Assembly: GCA_002317385.1 (NCBI GenBank)
Contig: DCJH01000066.1
Location: forward strand, 2,786-49,488
Length of the DNA stretch: 46,703 nt
Direction: 5' to 3'
Origin: Prevotella sp. UBA1705
GTDB lineage: Bacteria; Bacteroidota; Bacteroidia; Bacteroidales; Bacteroidaceae
Part shown: positions 14,531 to 22,790 of the stretch, in pieces
How positions within the stretch are numbered: the stretch's first letter is position 1
Layout of the letters: each line of letters opens with the position of its first letter
Program-made: the position numbers and the translations under genes
The notes under the pieces: generated by a model
What the model saw: the letters and a program-made list of their open reading frames with translations, nothing else
Told to the model about the DNA's origin: nothing
Databases searched by the model: none

Positions 14531-15866
14531 ACACAATCGGCAGCGATATTCCGTTGATTTTCTGGTAGATGTCGAGGGCATAGACGTCTGTCATGCCACT
14601 GATATAGTCGAGCACGGCCATAATGCGCGTCTCAAGGTCGTCGCTCTGAATATCATATTGACTGCTCACGCGGCTGATGAGCTGCTTGCTATGGAACTTC
14701 TCCGGATGGATGGCAGCACCGATAAAGGTCTCCATCAGGGTGTCGATGATCTTGTAACCGCTCAGTTCCACATCGAGAACAGGCTTGCTGCGGTAGATGC
14801 GCTTGTAGGAAACCTCCGTGCATCGCTTGTAGGCCATGCGCTGAGGATAGGCGATATTGTCGATGAGACTGCCCTTGAAGGTACCATTCAGAATCTCTTC
14901 CTCGTGCTCAACAAAGGTCTTGACACACTCGCTCTCCAGCATACCCACGGCACAGGCGCGCATGTAGACCACCTGTTCGTTACGGTCGGTCACCCCCTCG
15001 TCGTCGAAACGCTGGCGGATGGAGGTCTGCGTCTGCTGGTCGAAGAAGCTCAACAGCAGGTCGGCCGTCTCGTCATAGGTCAGGATTTTGAGCTTGTGGG
15101 AGTCCTCAATGTCCATGATTTCGTAGCAGATATCGTCCGCCGCCTCCATGAGATACACCAGCGGATGACGCACATATCGCAGCGGTTCTCCCGGCTCAGA
15201 GGTGCGAATTATGCCCAATTCATCGGCAATTTTTCGATAAGTGGACATCTCCGTGGAGAAGAATCCGAACTTGCCGTGACTGCCTGCGGCCCCACTCGCA
15301 AACGGATATTTAACGATTGCCGCCAGCGAGGCATAGGTCATTACGAATCCGCCCGCCCTTCTCCCGGCAAACTGATGGGTCAACAGTCGGAAGGCATTGG
15401 CGTTTCCTTCGAAGTGAGTGATGTCATTCCAGAACTCAGGACTCACCTTATCGCGGAGAAAAGCTCCTTTGTCCTCGGTGAAATAGGTCTGGATGGCCTT
15501 TTCGCCAGAGTGTCCGAAGGGCGGATTGCCCATGTCGTGGGCCAAGCCCGCAGTCTGCACGATGGTGCCTATCTCCTCGAAGAGCGTGCCTTGAAGTTCA
15601 GGATGCTTCTCGATAAGGCGGCGGGCCACGTCGTCGCCCAATGACTTGCCAAGCGAAGAGACCTCCAACGAGTGAGTCAGACGGTTGTGCACGAAGACAC
15701 TTCCGGGCAAGGGGAATACCTGAGTCTTATTCTGAAGCCGGCGGAATGGGGCCGAATAGATGAGCCGATCGCCATCGCGACGGAATTCAGAACGGTCGTC
15801 ATGGCGCAGGGGATGGCGGTCTTCCTGCCCCAATCGCTTGTTGGAGATGAGTTGTTGCCAATTCAT
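14529..15866 (-). CDS. dgt: Deoxyguanosinetriphosphate triphosphohydrolase (dGTPase-like, HD family)
   Basis: An HD-domain enzyme expected to cleave dGTP or other dNTPs to the nucleoside and triphosphate. In 445 residues one sees the start RHDDRSEFRRDGDRLIYSAP with FRRLQNKTQVFPL, the first HD histidine in HNRLTHSLEV, the HD pair in GLAHDMGNPPFGHSGE, and ADDICYEIMDIED further on, all standard for dGTPases. The gene is divergent from dut, another dNTP-pool enzyme, sharing a 111-bp promoter region, which suits a nucleotide-pool role. A -7 box at 15,896-15,889 supports the ATG at 15,866. Confidence 0.93.
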   Translation of the reverse strand: MNWQQLISNKRLGQEDRHPLRHDDRSEFRRDGDRLIYSAPFRRLQNKTQVFPLPGSVFVHNRLTHSLEVSSLGKSLGDDVARRLIEKHPELQGTLFEEIGTIVQTAGLAHDMGNPPFGHSGEKAIQTYFTEDKGAFLRDKVSPEFWNDITHFEGNANAFRLLTHQFAGRRAGGFVMTYASLAAIVKYPFASGAAGSHGKFGFFSTEMSTYRKIADELGIIRTSEPGEPLRYVRHPLVYLMEAADDICYEIMDIEDSHKLKILTYDETADLLLSFFDQQTQTSIRQRFDDEGVTDRNEQVVYMRACAVGMLESECVKTFVEHEEEILNGTFKGSLIDNIAYPQRMAYKRCTEVSYKRIYRSKPVLDVELSGYKIIDTLMETFIGAAIHPEKFHSKQLISRVSSQYDIQSDDLETRIMAVLDYISGMTDVYALDIYQKINGISLPIV

Positions 15867-15888
15867 GGGATATGCTTTTGTGATGCGA

Positions 15889-15969
15889 CAAAGTTACGTT
15901 TATTTCTCCGATTTTTCTTTCTTTTTAATATTTAAAATGAAGTTTTGTGCTTGGAATTGTTTACTTTTG
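15889..15969. promoter_or_regulatory. Divergent dgt/dut promoter region
   Basis: Minus strand: TAACTTTG at 15,896-15,889 for dgt (start about 18 bases before the ATG). Plus strand: TACTTTTG at 15,962-15,969 for dut, which puts the transcript start only about four bases before the dut ATG at 15,978. Both match TAnnTTTG; -33 boxes are weak. Confidence 0.6.
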
Positions 15970-15977
15970 CATTTTAT

Positions 15978-16415
15978 ATGGTAAATATTAAAGTTGTAAA
16001 CACGGGCCATCAGCCCCTTCCGGCCTATGCTACTCCGCAGAGTGCCGGGCTCGATTTGCGTGCCAATCTGGACGAATCCATCGTTTTGCATCCCATGGAG
16101 CGCCGTCTGGTGCCCACCGGCCTGCACATTGCGCTACCCGAAGGCTATGAGGCGCAGGTGCGTCCGAGAAGTGGACTGGCCCTGAAGCACGGCATCACGG
16201 TGCTCAATACACCCGGAACGGTCGACGCAGACTACCGTGGAGAGGTGATGGTGCTGCTCATCAACTTCTCACAGGAAGACTTTATCATCAACGACGGCGA
16301 GCGCATTGCCCAGCTCATTGTGGCCCGATACGAGCAGGCCGACCTGCAAATGGTCGAGGCATTGGATGAGACCGAGCGTGGCTCGGGCGGCTATGGGCAC
16401 ACCGGAGTGAAGTAA
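15978..16415 (+). CDS. dut: Deoxyuridine 5'-triphosphate nucleotidohydrolase
   Basis: dUTPase hydrolyses dUTP to dUMP and pyrophosphate, keeping uracil out of DNA and supplying dTMP synthesis. The 145 residues from MVNIKVVNTG show the trimeric dUTPase motifs: SAGLDLRA (1), RPRSGLALKHGI (2), GTVDADYRGEV (3), NDGERIAQLIV (4) and RGSGGYGHTG (5). The ATG at 15,978 is chosen because the -7 box ends at 15,969, making an upstream start at 15,945 impossible. It leads an apparent operon with the TPR, DUF4292 and EnvC-like genes; ung, which removes uracil from DNA, lies 30 kb away. Confidence 0.95.
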   Translation: MVNIKVVNTGHQPLPAYATPQSAGLDLRANLDESIVLHPMERRLVPTGLHIALPEGYEAQVRPRSGLALKHGITVLNTPGTVDADYRGEVMVLLINFSQEDFIINDGERIAQLIVARYEQADLQMVEALDETERGSGGYGHTGVK

Positions 16416-16425
16416 ATCGTTGCGC

Positions 16426-18204
16426 ATGAAGCACTCAAGACTACATACGTTGACTCTCGCGCTCACCCTCCTCATGCTGTCAGGCATGGGCGGGCAGACC
16501 GTGGTCTCGGCCAAAGAAAAGCGGAAGGTGGAGACCAAGGTTACCCAGCCCGACCCGCTGAGCTATGCCGACCGTCAGCGTTATAACTATATTTTCCTGG
16601 AGGCCGTGCGCCAACAGAACGCCGGGCACTATGCCGCGGCCTTCGATCTGCTGGGGCGTTGCCTCATGATAGACCCCAATGCGGCCGAGGCCTACTTCAT
16701 GCAGTCGGCCTATTGGGCACAGCTTCACAAGGATACTCTGGCCTTGCAGAGTCTGGAAAAGGCTGCCCTGCTGCGACCAGACAATGATACCTATCAGGAG
16801 AGGCTGGCCCGAACCTACATCGGGACGGGCAACTACGCCAAGGCTTCCGAGGTCTATGAGCGACTGGCGAGTATCCATCGCGACCGCGGCGACGTGCTCA
16901 ACATCCTCATTCAGCTATACAAACAGCAGAAGGAATACGACCGGATGCTCGACGCCATCGACCGACTGGCGGGCATAGAAGGTGAAGATGAACAGTTTGC
17001 CTTGGCCCGAATGAGCGTCTATGAGCTCAAGGGCGACTCCAAAAATGCCTATCGCACATTGAAGACGCTGGCCGACACGCACCCCAACGACCTCACTTAC
17101 ACCATCATGTTGGGTAATTGGCTCATGCAGAATAAGAAGCAGAAGGACGCCTTCAAGATATTTTCCCATGCGCTGAAAGCCGAGCCCGACAATGCCTATG
17201 CGCAAAGTTCGATGTACGACTACTACCGCTCGGCCGGACAAGACACGCTTGCCCGACAGATGATGGAGCGCATCCTGATGGGCAAGAACACGCCTTCGGA
17301 CAACCGCATACAGTTTCTTCGCCAGGCCATTCAGGAGAATGAGGGCAAGGATGGAGACTCCACGCAGATCATTTCGCTTATCAACCGCATGCAGCAGACA
17401 CTGCCCAAGGATGCCTCGGTGGCTGAGATGAAGGTGGCATACTATACGATGAAGAAGATGTCCGAGGAGGAAATCAACCAAGCACTCGTGCAGTTGCTGG
17501 AACTTGCACCCGACAACGGCGGTGCCCGCTTCCAGTTAATTCAGAACAAATGGGGCAAGGAAGACTGGAAGGCCGTGGCCGAACTCAGTGAGCCGGGCAT
17601 GCTCTACAACCCCGATGAAATGGCCTTTTATTACTTCACAGGCCTCGCCCGCTACTATCAGAAGGACGATAAAGGTGCCCTCGACGCCTTGCAGCGGGGC
17701 ACAGCAGAAATCAATTCAAAGAGCGATCCTAAGATAGTGAGCGACTTCTACGCCATCATGGGTGAGATTTACCATAGCCAGGGCAACAACGCCAAGGCCT
17801 ACGCGGCCTACGACAGCTGCCTGCAGTGGAAGCCAGACAACTATATGACGCTGAACAACTACGCTTACTTCCTCTCTGTCGACGGCAAGGACCTGAAGCG
17901 AGCAGAGGAGATGAGCGCCAAGGCTGTTAAGGCAGAACCGAAGAATTCCACCTATCTCGACACCTACGCATGGATTCTCTACAAAGAGGAAAGGTATGCG
18001 GAGGCCAAGATCTACATAGACCAGGCACTGAAAAACGATACCGCCACCACGATGAATCCGGACGTTTTGGAGCATGCCGGCGACATTTATCTCAAGACAG
18101 GAGATGCTGCCGGGGCCATAGGCTACTGGCAGAAAGCCCTCAAGGCGGGTGGCGACGCAGCAGCATTGAATAGGAAAATAAAACTCTACAATAAGCAGAA
18201 ATGA
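16426..18204 (+). CDS. Secreted tetratricopeptide-repeat protein
   Basis: A protein of 592 residues with an N-terminal signal peptide (MKHSRLHTLTLALTLLMLSG) and many TPR units, clear in AGHYAAAFDLLGRCLMIDPN, TGNYAKASEVYERLASIHRD and GNNAKAYAAYDSCLQWKPDN. TPR arrays are protein-interaction scaffolds; the location is likely periplasm or the inner face of the outer membrane. It starts 10 bases after dut and overlaps the following DUF4292 lipoprotein gene by four bases. In Bacteroidetes this TPR-DUF4292-EnvC order is recurrent, which suggests a cell envelope role, but the exact function is unknown. An in-frame TTG at 16,420 is a less likely start. Confidence 0.9.
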   Translation: MKHSRLHTLTLALTLLMLSGMGGQTVVSAKEKRKVETKVTQPDPLSYADRQRYNYIFLEAVRQQNAGHYAAAFDLLGRCLMIDPNAAEAYFMQSAYWAQLHKDTLALQSLEKAALLRPDNDTYQERLARTYIGTGNYAKASEVYERLASIHRDRGDVLNILIQLYKQQKEYDRMLDAIDRLAGIEGEDEQFALARMSVYELKGDSKNAYRTLKTLADTHPNDLTYTIMLGNWLMQNKKQKDAFKIFSHALKAEPDNAYAQSSMYDYYRSAGQDTLARQMMERILMGKNTPSDNRIQFLRQAIQENEGKDGDSTQIISLINRMQQTLPKDASVAEMKVAYYTMKKMSEEEINQALVQLLELAPDNGGARFQLIQNKWGKEDWKAVAELSEPGMLYNPDEMAFYYFTGLARYYQKDDKGALDALQRGTAEINSKSDPKIVSDFYAIMGEIYHSQGNNAKAYAAYDSCLQWKPDNYMTLNNYAYFLSVDGKDLKRAEEMSAKAVKAEPKNSTYLDTYAWILYKEERYAEAKIYIDQALKNDTATTMNPDVLEHAGDIYLKTGDAAGAIGYWQKALKAGGDAAALNRKIKLYNKQK

Positions 18205-19088
18205 AGATAAAACACTCCATCGTCCTGATGTGCGTGCCGTTGGTGCTGGCCTCTTGCGGTGCCAAGAAGGTGCTGGTCAAGGATACTACGGCCCCCGTTG
18301 TGGCCCAAACCACCGCCGCCAACACCGTGGCCGCACGCAAACTGGCCTTTGTTCAGAAGGTGAGCGACCAGAAAGTGTATGCCAAAAACATAGTAGCCGA
18401 CATGTCGTTTACGGCGACAATGGGCGAGAAAAACGTCACCGTTCCAGGCTCGTTACACATGCGTCGCGACGAGGTGATACGTTTGCAGCTGTTCATTCCA
18501 ATACTCGGAAGCGAGATTGGAAGGCTGGAATTCACCCCCGACTATGTGCTGGTCATCGACCGGATGCACAAGCAATATGTGAAAGGCGACTACAATCAGC
18601 TCGACTTTCTCAAGAACAACGGCCTGAATTTCTATTCCCTACAGTCGCTCTTCTGGAACCAATTGTTGTTGCCGGGAGCCACGAAGGTGAGCGAATCTGA
18701 CCTTCAAAAGTTTGACGTGAAGCTCGATGAAACCGGCAATAATCTGCCCGTAAGCCTGAAAAACGGAAACATGACTTATGTGTGGAAGGCCGACAAATCG
18801 AACGGAAAGATTGGCGAGGCCAATGTGAGCTATAGCAGCGCCACGCAGGGCAAGTCGGATTTGGTGTGGAAATATGCCGACTTCAAGCCGTTAGGGTCTA
18901 AGCTTTTCCCCGCCACACAGGAGTTCTCGTTCTCCACCACAGCCACCAAGAAGATCCAGAAGACCACTGTCAGACTGGAAATGAACGACCTCTCCACTTC
19001 TGAAGACTGGGAGACCACCACCACTGTATCCAGCCGTTATAAGCAGATGGACGCCAAAGACATCTTTGGTAAATTACTCAATATGTAA
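18201..19088 (+). CDS. DUF4292 family lipoprotein
   Basis: A 295-residue lipoprotein with signal peptide and lipobox LASC (MKIKHSIVLMCVPLVLASCG; Cys at about 19). The body (from FVQKVSDQKVYAKNIVADMS, with VPGSLHMRRDEVIRLQLFIP and YKQMDAKDIF near the end) matches the DUF4292 family, which resembles LolA/LolB-type beta folds. It overlaps both neighbours (ATGA with the TPR gene, TAATG with the EnvC-like gene), so all three are translationally coupled. It is likely an envelope lipoprotein that works with the TPR protein and the EnvC-like protein; no biochemical role can be stated. Confidence 0.88.
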   Translation: MKIKHSIVLMCVPLVLASCGAKKVLVKDTTAPVVAQTTAANTVAARKLAFVQKVSDQKVYAKNIVADMSFTATMGEKNVTVPGSLHMRRDEVIRLQLFIPILGSEIGRLEFTPDYVLVIDRMHKQYVKGDYNQLDFLKNNGLNFYSLQSLFWNQLLLPGATKVSESDLQKFDVKLDETGNNLPVSLKNGNMTYVWKADKSNGKIGEANVSYSSATQGKSDLVWKYADFKPLGSKLFPATQEFSFSTTATKKIQKTTVRLEMNDLSTSEDWETTTTVSSRYKQMDAKDIFGKLLNM

Positions 19089-20824
19089 TGAGAAAACTAT
19101 TAATCATCCTTTTATCGTGCATTTTCGTATCGACGTTGCAGGCTCAGACCCGGAAGGCAACGCCGAAGAAGCGAACCCGAACGACAACAGCCACCAAGAA
19201 GACAACGCCCAAGAAACCTGCCGCTAAGACCGCCGCCTATAGCAATTCCTCCATCAGGGGATTGCAAAGTCAGCGTGCGGCCATACAAAAGAAGATCAAA
19301 GAGCAGGAGCAAGCGCTCAAAGCCAACAAGGCCGACGTGGAGCAGAGGCTCAAAAATCTGCTTGTGCTCAATGGCGAGATAGACCAACGACAGAAAAATA
19401 TCGATGGAATCCAGTCGGATATCCACCATATCGAGGGCAACATCTCTATCCTCAACACCCAGCTCAAGACCCTTGAGCAGCAGCTGAAAGACCGTCAGGC
19501 CAAGTATGTGAAGTCCATGCGCTACATGGCAAAGCACCGCACCGTGCAAGACAAGCTGATGTTTATCTTCTCTGCCAAGAACCTCTATCAGATGTATCGC
19601 CGCCTCCGTTTCGTGCGCGAATATGCGCAATACCAGCGGGCACAGGGCGAGGCCGTGAGAGCAAAGCAGGGCGAGGTGAACAACAAGCACCGCCAGCTGC
19701 AGCACGTGAAGGGACAGAAGAACAACCTATTATATAAAGGTCAGCAGGAGAAGACTAAGCTCGAGGGCAACAAGAACGAGCAACAGCAGATGGTGGAAGG
19801 CCTGCAGAAGCAGCAGAAGACCATCCAGTCGATCATTGCCGACCAGCAGAAGAAGGACGCTGCACTCAATGCTCAGATAGACCGTTTGGTGGAAATTGAG
19901 ATTCAGAAGGCCCGTGCGCGTGCTGCCGCCGAGGCTCAGCGCAAGGCCGCGGCTGCCGAAGCTGCCAAGCGCAGGGCTGCCGACCTGGCCCGCAAGAAGG
20001 CTGAAGCCGAGGCCGCCGCCCGCGAAAATGCTCGCCGCATAGCCGAGGCGAAGGCACGAGAAGAGAAACTTAAGGAGGAGGCGCGCAAGGCTGCGGCTGC
20101 CGAAGCCGCTGCCCGACAGGCCCGTGAGGAGGCTGCCGCCGCTGCCAGAAAGAAGGCAGCCGAGCAGGCTGCGGCCAACGAGCGTGCGGCTCAACAGGCT
20201 GCGGCCCGTGACCTGGCTGCCAAGGCAAAGGCTGCCGACGATGCTGCCCGGGCTGCTGAGGCCCGTAAGGCTGCTGCCGACCAGGCCGCACGCGAGGCCG
20301 AATCGCAGCGACTGGCTGCCGAACGAAAGGAAATAGCCGACGCGGCAAGGGCCAAAAAGGAGATTGCCGACGCCAAGGAGGATGCCGAAGAGGCACAGAA
20401 ATTCTCTACCGTAGACCGCATGATGAACAATGGATTTGAGGCCAACCGCGGCCGTCTGCCTATGCCCATCACCGGCAATTACAAGATTGTGAGCCACTTC
20501 GGACAGTATAATGTGGAGGGTCTCAAGGGCGTGACGCTCGACAACAAGGGCATCAACATCATGGGTGGCAGTGGCTGTCAGGCCCGCTCGGTCTACGACG
20601 GCGAGGTGAGTGCCATACTGGGTTATGCCGGAAGCATGGTGGTGATGGTGCGCCACGGCGCCTACATCTCTGTCTATTGCAACCTCCGTTCGGTGAGCGT
20701 GGGTCGCGGACAGAAGGTGGGCACAGGCCAGGTGCTCGGTGCTGTGGGGGCTGACAACATCCTGCAGTTCCAGTTGCGCAAGGAGCGTGCGAAGCTCAAC
20801 CCGGAGGCGTGGCTAAGACATTAG
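19088..20824 (+). CDS. EnvC-like murein hydrolase activator with coiled coil and degenerate LytM domain
   Basis: A 578-residue exported protein: signal peptide (1-20), basic Lys/Thr-rich linker (21-50), long coiled coil (about 55-270), an Ala/Arg/Lys/Glu-rich helix (about 275-430), then a LytM/M23 domain (about 445-578). The domain start GNYKIVSHFGQY is typical, but the zinc ligands are lost: GINI is preceded by Lys rather than His, and the final HxH is FQL (LQFQLRK). It is thus expected to be inactive as a peptidase and, like EnvC, to activate cell-separation amidases. It overlaps the DUF4292 gene by one base. The Ala-rich part is unusually long and repetitive. Confidence 0.88.
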   Translation: MRKLLIILLSCIFVSTLQAQTRKATPKKRTRTTTATKKTTPKKPAAKTAAYSNSSIRGLQSQRAAIQKKIKEQEQALKANKADVEQRLKNLLVLNGEIDQRQKNIDGIQSDIHHIEGNISILNTQLKTLEQQLKDRQAKYVKSMRYMAKHRTVQDKLMFIFSAKNLYQMYRRLRFVREYAQYQRAQGEAVRAKQGEVNNKHRQLQHVKGQKNNLLYKGQQEKTKLEGNKNEQQQMVEGLQKQQKTIQSIIADQQKKDAALNAQIDRLVEIEIQKARARAAAEAQRKAAAAEAAKRRAADLARKKAEAEAAARENARRIAEAKAREEKLKEEARKAAAAEAAARQAREEAAAAARKKAAEQAAANERAAQQAAARDLAAKAKAADDAARAAEARKAAADQAAREAESQRLAAERKEIADAARAKKEIADAKEDAEEAQKFSTVDRMMNNGFEANRGRLPMPITGNYKIVSHFGQYNVEGLKGVTLDNKGINIMGGSGCQARSVYDGEVSAILGYAGSMVVMVRHGAYISVYCNLRSVSVGRGQKVGTGQVLGAVGADNILQFQLRKERAKLNPEAWLRH

Positions 20825-20857
20825 CAATTCAAAATTAAAAATTCATAATTCAAAATT
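20825..20857. repeat. AT-rich iterated repeat after the EnvC-like gene
   Basis: Repeats of the type ATTCAAAATT / ATTCATAATT run from the stop codon into the terminator. This is a short low-complexity intergenic sequence. Confidence 0.5.
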
Positions 20858-20908
20858 GGGCCATTCGGACTGCAAAGAGGTAGACTCGGCAGTGCGAATG
20901 GCCCAATT
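20854..20908 (+). terminator. Long hairpin after the EnvC-like gene
   Basis: AATTGGGCCATTCG (20854-20867) pairs perfectly with CGAATGGCCCAATT (20895-20908) across a 27-base loop and is followed by GTTTTCG. It probably ends the dut-TPR-DUF4292-EnvC transcript. The remaining bases to 21,010 hold nothing recognisable. Confidence 0.6.
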
Positions 20909-21010
20909 GTTTTCGATGAAATGGAGGGTTTTTAGACCGATAAGGGTTGAAAGGAGAAGACAGAAAGACATAAAAACATATTTGATACAATGTTTTATTC
21001 GTAGCCCTGA

Positions 21011-22075
21011 CTACGACAGCAGGGCAATGTATGTGTCGAAGGCAGCCTCGATTTCGCTGATTTTAACGAATTCATCGGCACTATGCGAGCGGGAAGACTC
21101 GCCGGGACCAAGCTTGAAAGAGGGGAACGGCATGAGGGCCTGGTCGCTGAGAGTGGGCGAACCATAGGGCGTGAGGCCCAGTTGAAGGCAGCGGCGCACG
21201 AGCGGATGGTCGGGGTCGATGTGGGAGGAGTGCAGGCGGAAGGAGTGAGCCCGCACCTCGCTACGGAGATTCTGGCGCACGATGTCGAAGATTTCCTCGT
21301 TGGTATAGTGCTCGTTGGAACGGATGTCGACAAGCATGGTGCAGGTGTCGGGCACCACATTGTGCTGCGTACCGGCATTGACCACGGTGAGTGTCATCTT
21401 CACCGGGCCAAGCAGGGGGCTCACCTTGGGAAACTTATAGTCGCGAATCCATACCATATCGTCGAGCGCCTCATAGATGGCGTTCACTCCCTCGTTGCGC
21501 GCGGCATGTCCGCTCCTGCCGTGAGCAATGATGTCGAGCACCATGAGTCCCTTCTCGGCGATGGCCGGCTGCATGCCGGTGGGCTCTCCCACGATGGCCA
21601 CGTCTATCTTGGGCAGCAGTGGCAAGGCCTTGACGATGCCCTCCTGCCCTGACACTTCCTCCTCCGACGAGGCCAGGTAGACGAGATTAAACGGGCGCGC
21701 AAGCTCGGCGTGGTCTATGCAGAAATAGCGGAACACCTGCAGCAATGTTACCAGTCCGCCGCCGCAATCGTTGCTGCCGAGACCATAGAGTTTGCCATCT
21801 TCTATAGTGGGGATGAAAGGATCTCGAGTCCAAGTTTTCACCGGTTTCACCGTATCGATATGAGCATTGAGCAAGATGGTCTCGCGGGCAGGGTCGAATG
21901 CCGTGTCGACGGCCCACACGTTGTTGGCCTCGCGCTGTGTGGCGAAGCCGTAGCCCTGCAGGGTTTGCTCCATGAGGTCGGCCGCTTCGGTCTCGTTTCG
22001 ACTGGTAGACGGGGTGGCAATGAGCCTGCACAGCAGCTCAATGGCGTCTTGGGTGTAGTGATTGTGCTGTTCCAT
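21011..22075 (-). CDS. M20 family deacetylase, probably acetylornithine/acetylcitrulline deacetylase
   Basis: A 354-residue metallopeptidase-fold enzyme of the ArgE/DapE (M20) family. Metal ligands are visible: NAHIDTVKP (His and Asp), GSNDCGGGL (bridging Asp), SSEEEVSG (catalytic Glu and ligand), EPTG and, near the C-terminus, HSADEF. Length and motifs fit the arginine-biosynthesis deacetylase of Bacteroidetes, which in this phylum often acts on N-acetylcitrulline rather than N-acetylornithine. The substrate cannot be read from sequence and no arg genes are adjacent. A -7 box (TATTTTTG, 22,087-22,080) ends only about five bases before the ATG, so the mRNA is probably leaderless. Confidence 0.85.
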   Translation of the reverse strand: MEQHNHYTQDAIELLCRLIATPSTSRNETEAADLMEQTLQGYGFATQREANNVWAVDTAFDPARETILLNAHIDTVKPVKTWTRDPFIPTIEDGKLYGLGSNDCGGGLVTLLQVFRYFCIDHAELARPFNLVYLASSEEEVSGQEGIVKALPLLPKIDVAIVGEPTGMQPAIAEKGLMVLDIIAHGRSGHAARNEGVNAIYEALDDMVWIRDYKFPKVSPLLGPVKMTLTVVNAGTQHNVVPDTCTMLVDIRSNEHYTNEEIFDIVRQNLRSEVRAHSFRLHSSHIDPDHPLVRRCLQLGLTPYGSPTLSDQALMPFPSFKLGPGESSRSHSADEFVKISEIEAAFDTYIALLS

Positions 22076-22228
22076 GCTGCAAAAATAAGCAATTTTTCAG
22101 ATACCGTGGCGCTTTTGCGGGTATAAGATTCCCACGAGGAGCGAAATAGATGGATAACGGGAGATAATCTGCTGACAGATAGATAATTATGAAGCAAATA
22201 TACAACGGCGTAACAATGATTATTTGGG

Positions 22229-22312
22229 GCGTTTGCGATAAGGTAGTAATCGCGTTGCGATTAGGTAGAGATGGCGTGACGATTAGGTAGAGAAGGCGAG
22301 GCGATTAGTACC
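22229..22312. repeat. 22-bp tandem repeat array, inverted relative to the one at 12.0 kb
   Basis: Full unit TAATCGC-N5-GATTAGGTAG at 22247-22268, then degenerate units at 22269-22290 and 22291-22312 (GATTAGGTAG kept in the first, GATTAGTACC in the last), with a partial unit in front. It is the reverse complement of the 11,988 array. Bases 22,076-22,228 carry the argE promoter and nothing else recognisable. Confidence 0.8.
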
Positions 22313-22334
22313 TGGTTTCAGGAGGGGAAAAACG

Positions 22335-22684
22335 GCCTCTCCCCCTTGCCCCTCCCCCGAAGGGAGGGGAGTGATATGCTTGGAGGTTGAATTTTCGATA
22401 GGAAGTGGAGAGGGGGAGATGGGGAAAAAGGGAGATTTTTCTGTGGGAAATGAAGGTGAGCCAAGTAGGGACATGCCCCGTGCATGTCCGCACCGCCGAA
22501 TGGCAAAGGAGAGATTGGAATGGATAGGAATGTATAGGGAGCAAAGAGAAGGACAGAGTGGGTACAGCCCGTGGCGGACATGCACGGGGCATGTCCCTAC
22601 AATGCCTTCGCTCTTCAACCGCGAGAGCCCCACCTGCCAGGCATTTTACTCCCCTCCCTGCGGGGGAGGGGTAAGGGGAGAGGC
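22335..22684. repeat. Hairpin-ended intergenic element, copy 2, inverted relative to copy 1
   Basis: A 350-bp element with GCCTCTCCCC at the left end and its inverse at the right. The left end (hairpin, then AGTGATATGCTTGGAGGTTG) equals the right end of the 11.8-kb copy; the right end (reverse complement: hairpin, then AGTAAAATGC and GGCAGG) equals that copy's left end. Between them lies a REP-like inverted pair. No gene is present from 22,076 to 22,790. Confidence 0.78.
22465..22600. repeat. Inverted pair of GTAG-headed REP-like hairpins
   Basis: GTAG at 22465-22468 is followed by GGACATGC-CCCGT-GCATGTCC, an 8-bp-stem hairpin. The exact inverse, ending CTAC, is at 22,576-22,600, and the flanking GC dinucleotide also matches. 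A GTAG head plus hairpin in inverted pairs is the layout of REP/BIME elements mobilised by RAYT-type Y1 transposases. A half copy (GTAG plus one arm) is at 11,847. No RAYT gene is in the window. Confidence 0.7.
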
Positions 22685-22760
22685 TTCCTTTTTCCACCTT
22701 TTCCTCTACAAGATGATTAAAAAAAAAGAGGATATTCTTGCTTTCTTTGTTAATAAGCGT

Positions 22761-22768
22761 TATCTTTG
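22761..22768 (+). promoter_or_regulatory. -7 promoter box for the acyl-CoA synthetase gene
   Basis: TATCTTTG matches TAnnTTTG; a weak -33 TTG sits 20 bases upstream (22,738-22,740). The start would be near 22,773, 18 bases before the ATG. Confidence 0.6.
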
Positions 22769-22790
22769 CACATCATAAAACCCTAAGAAT

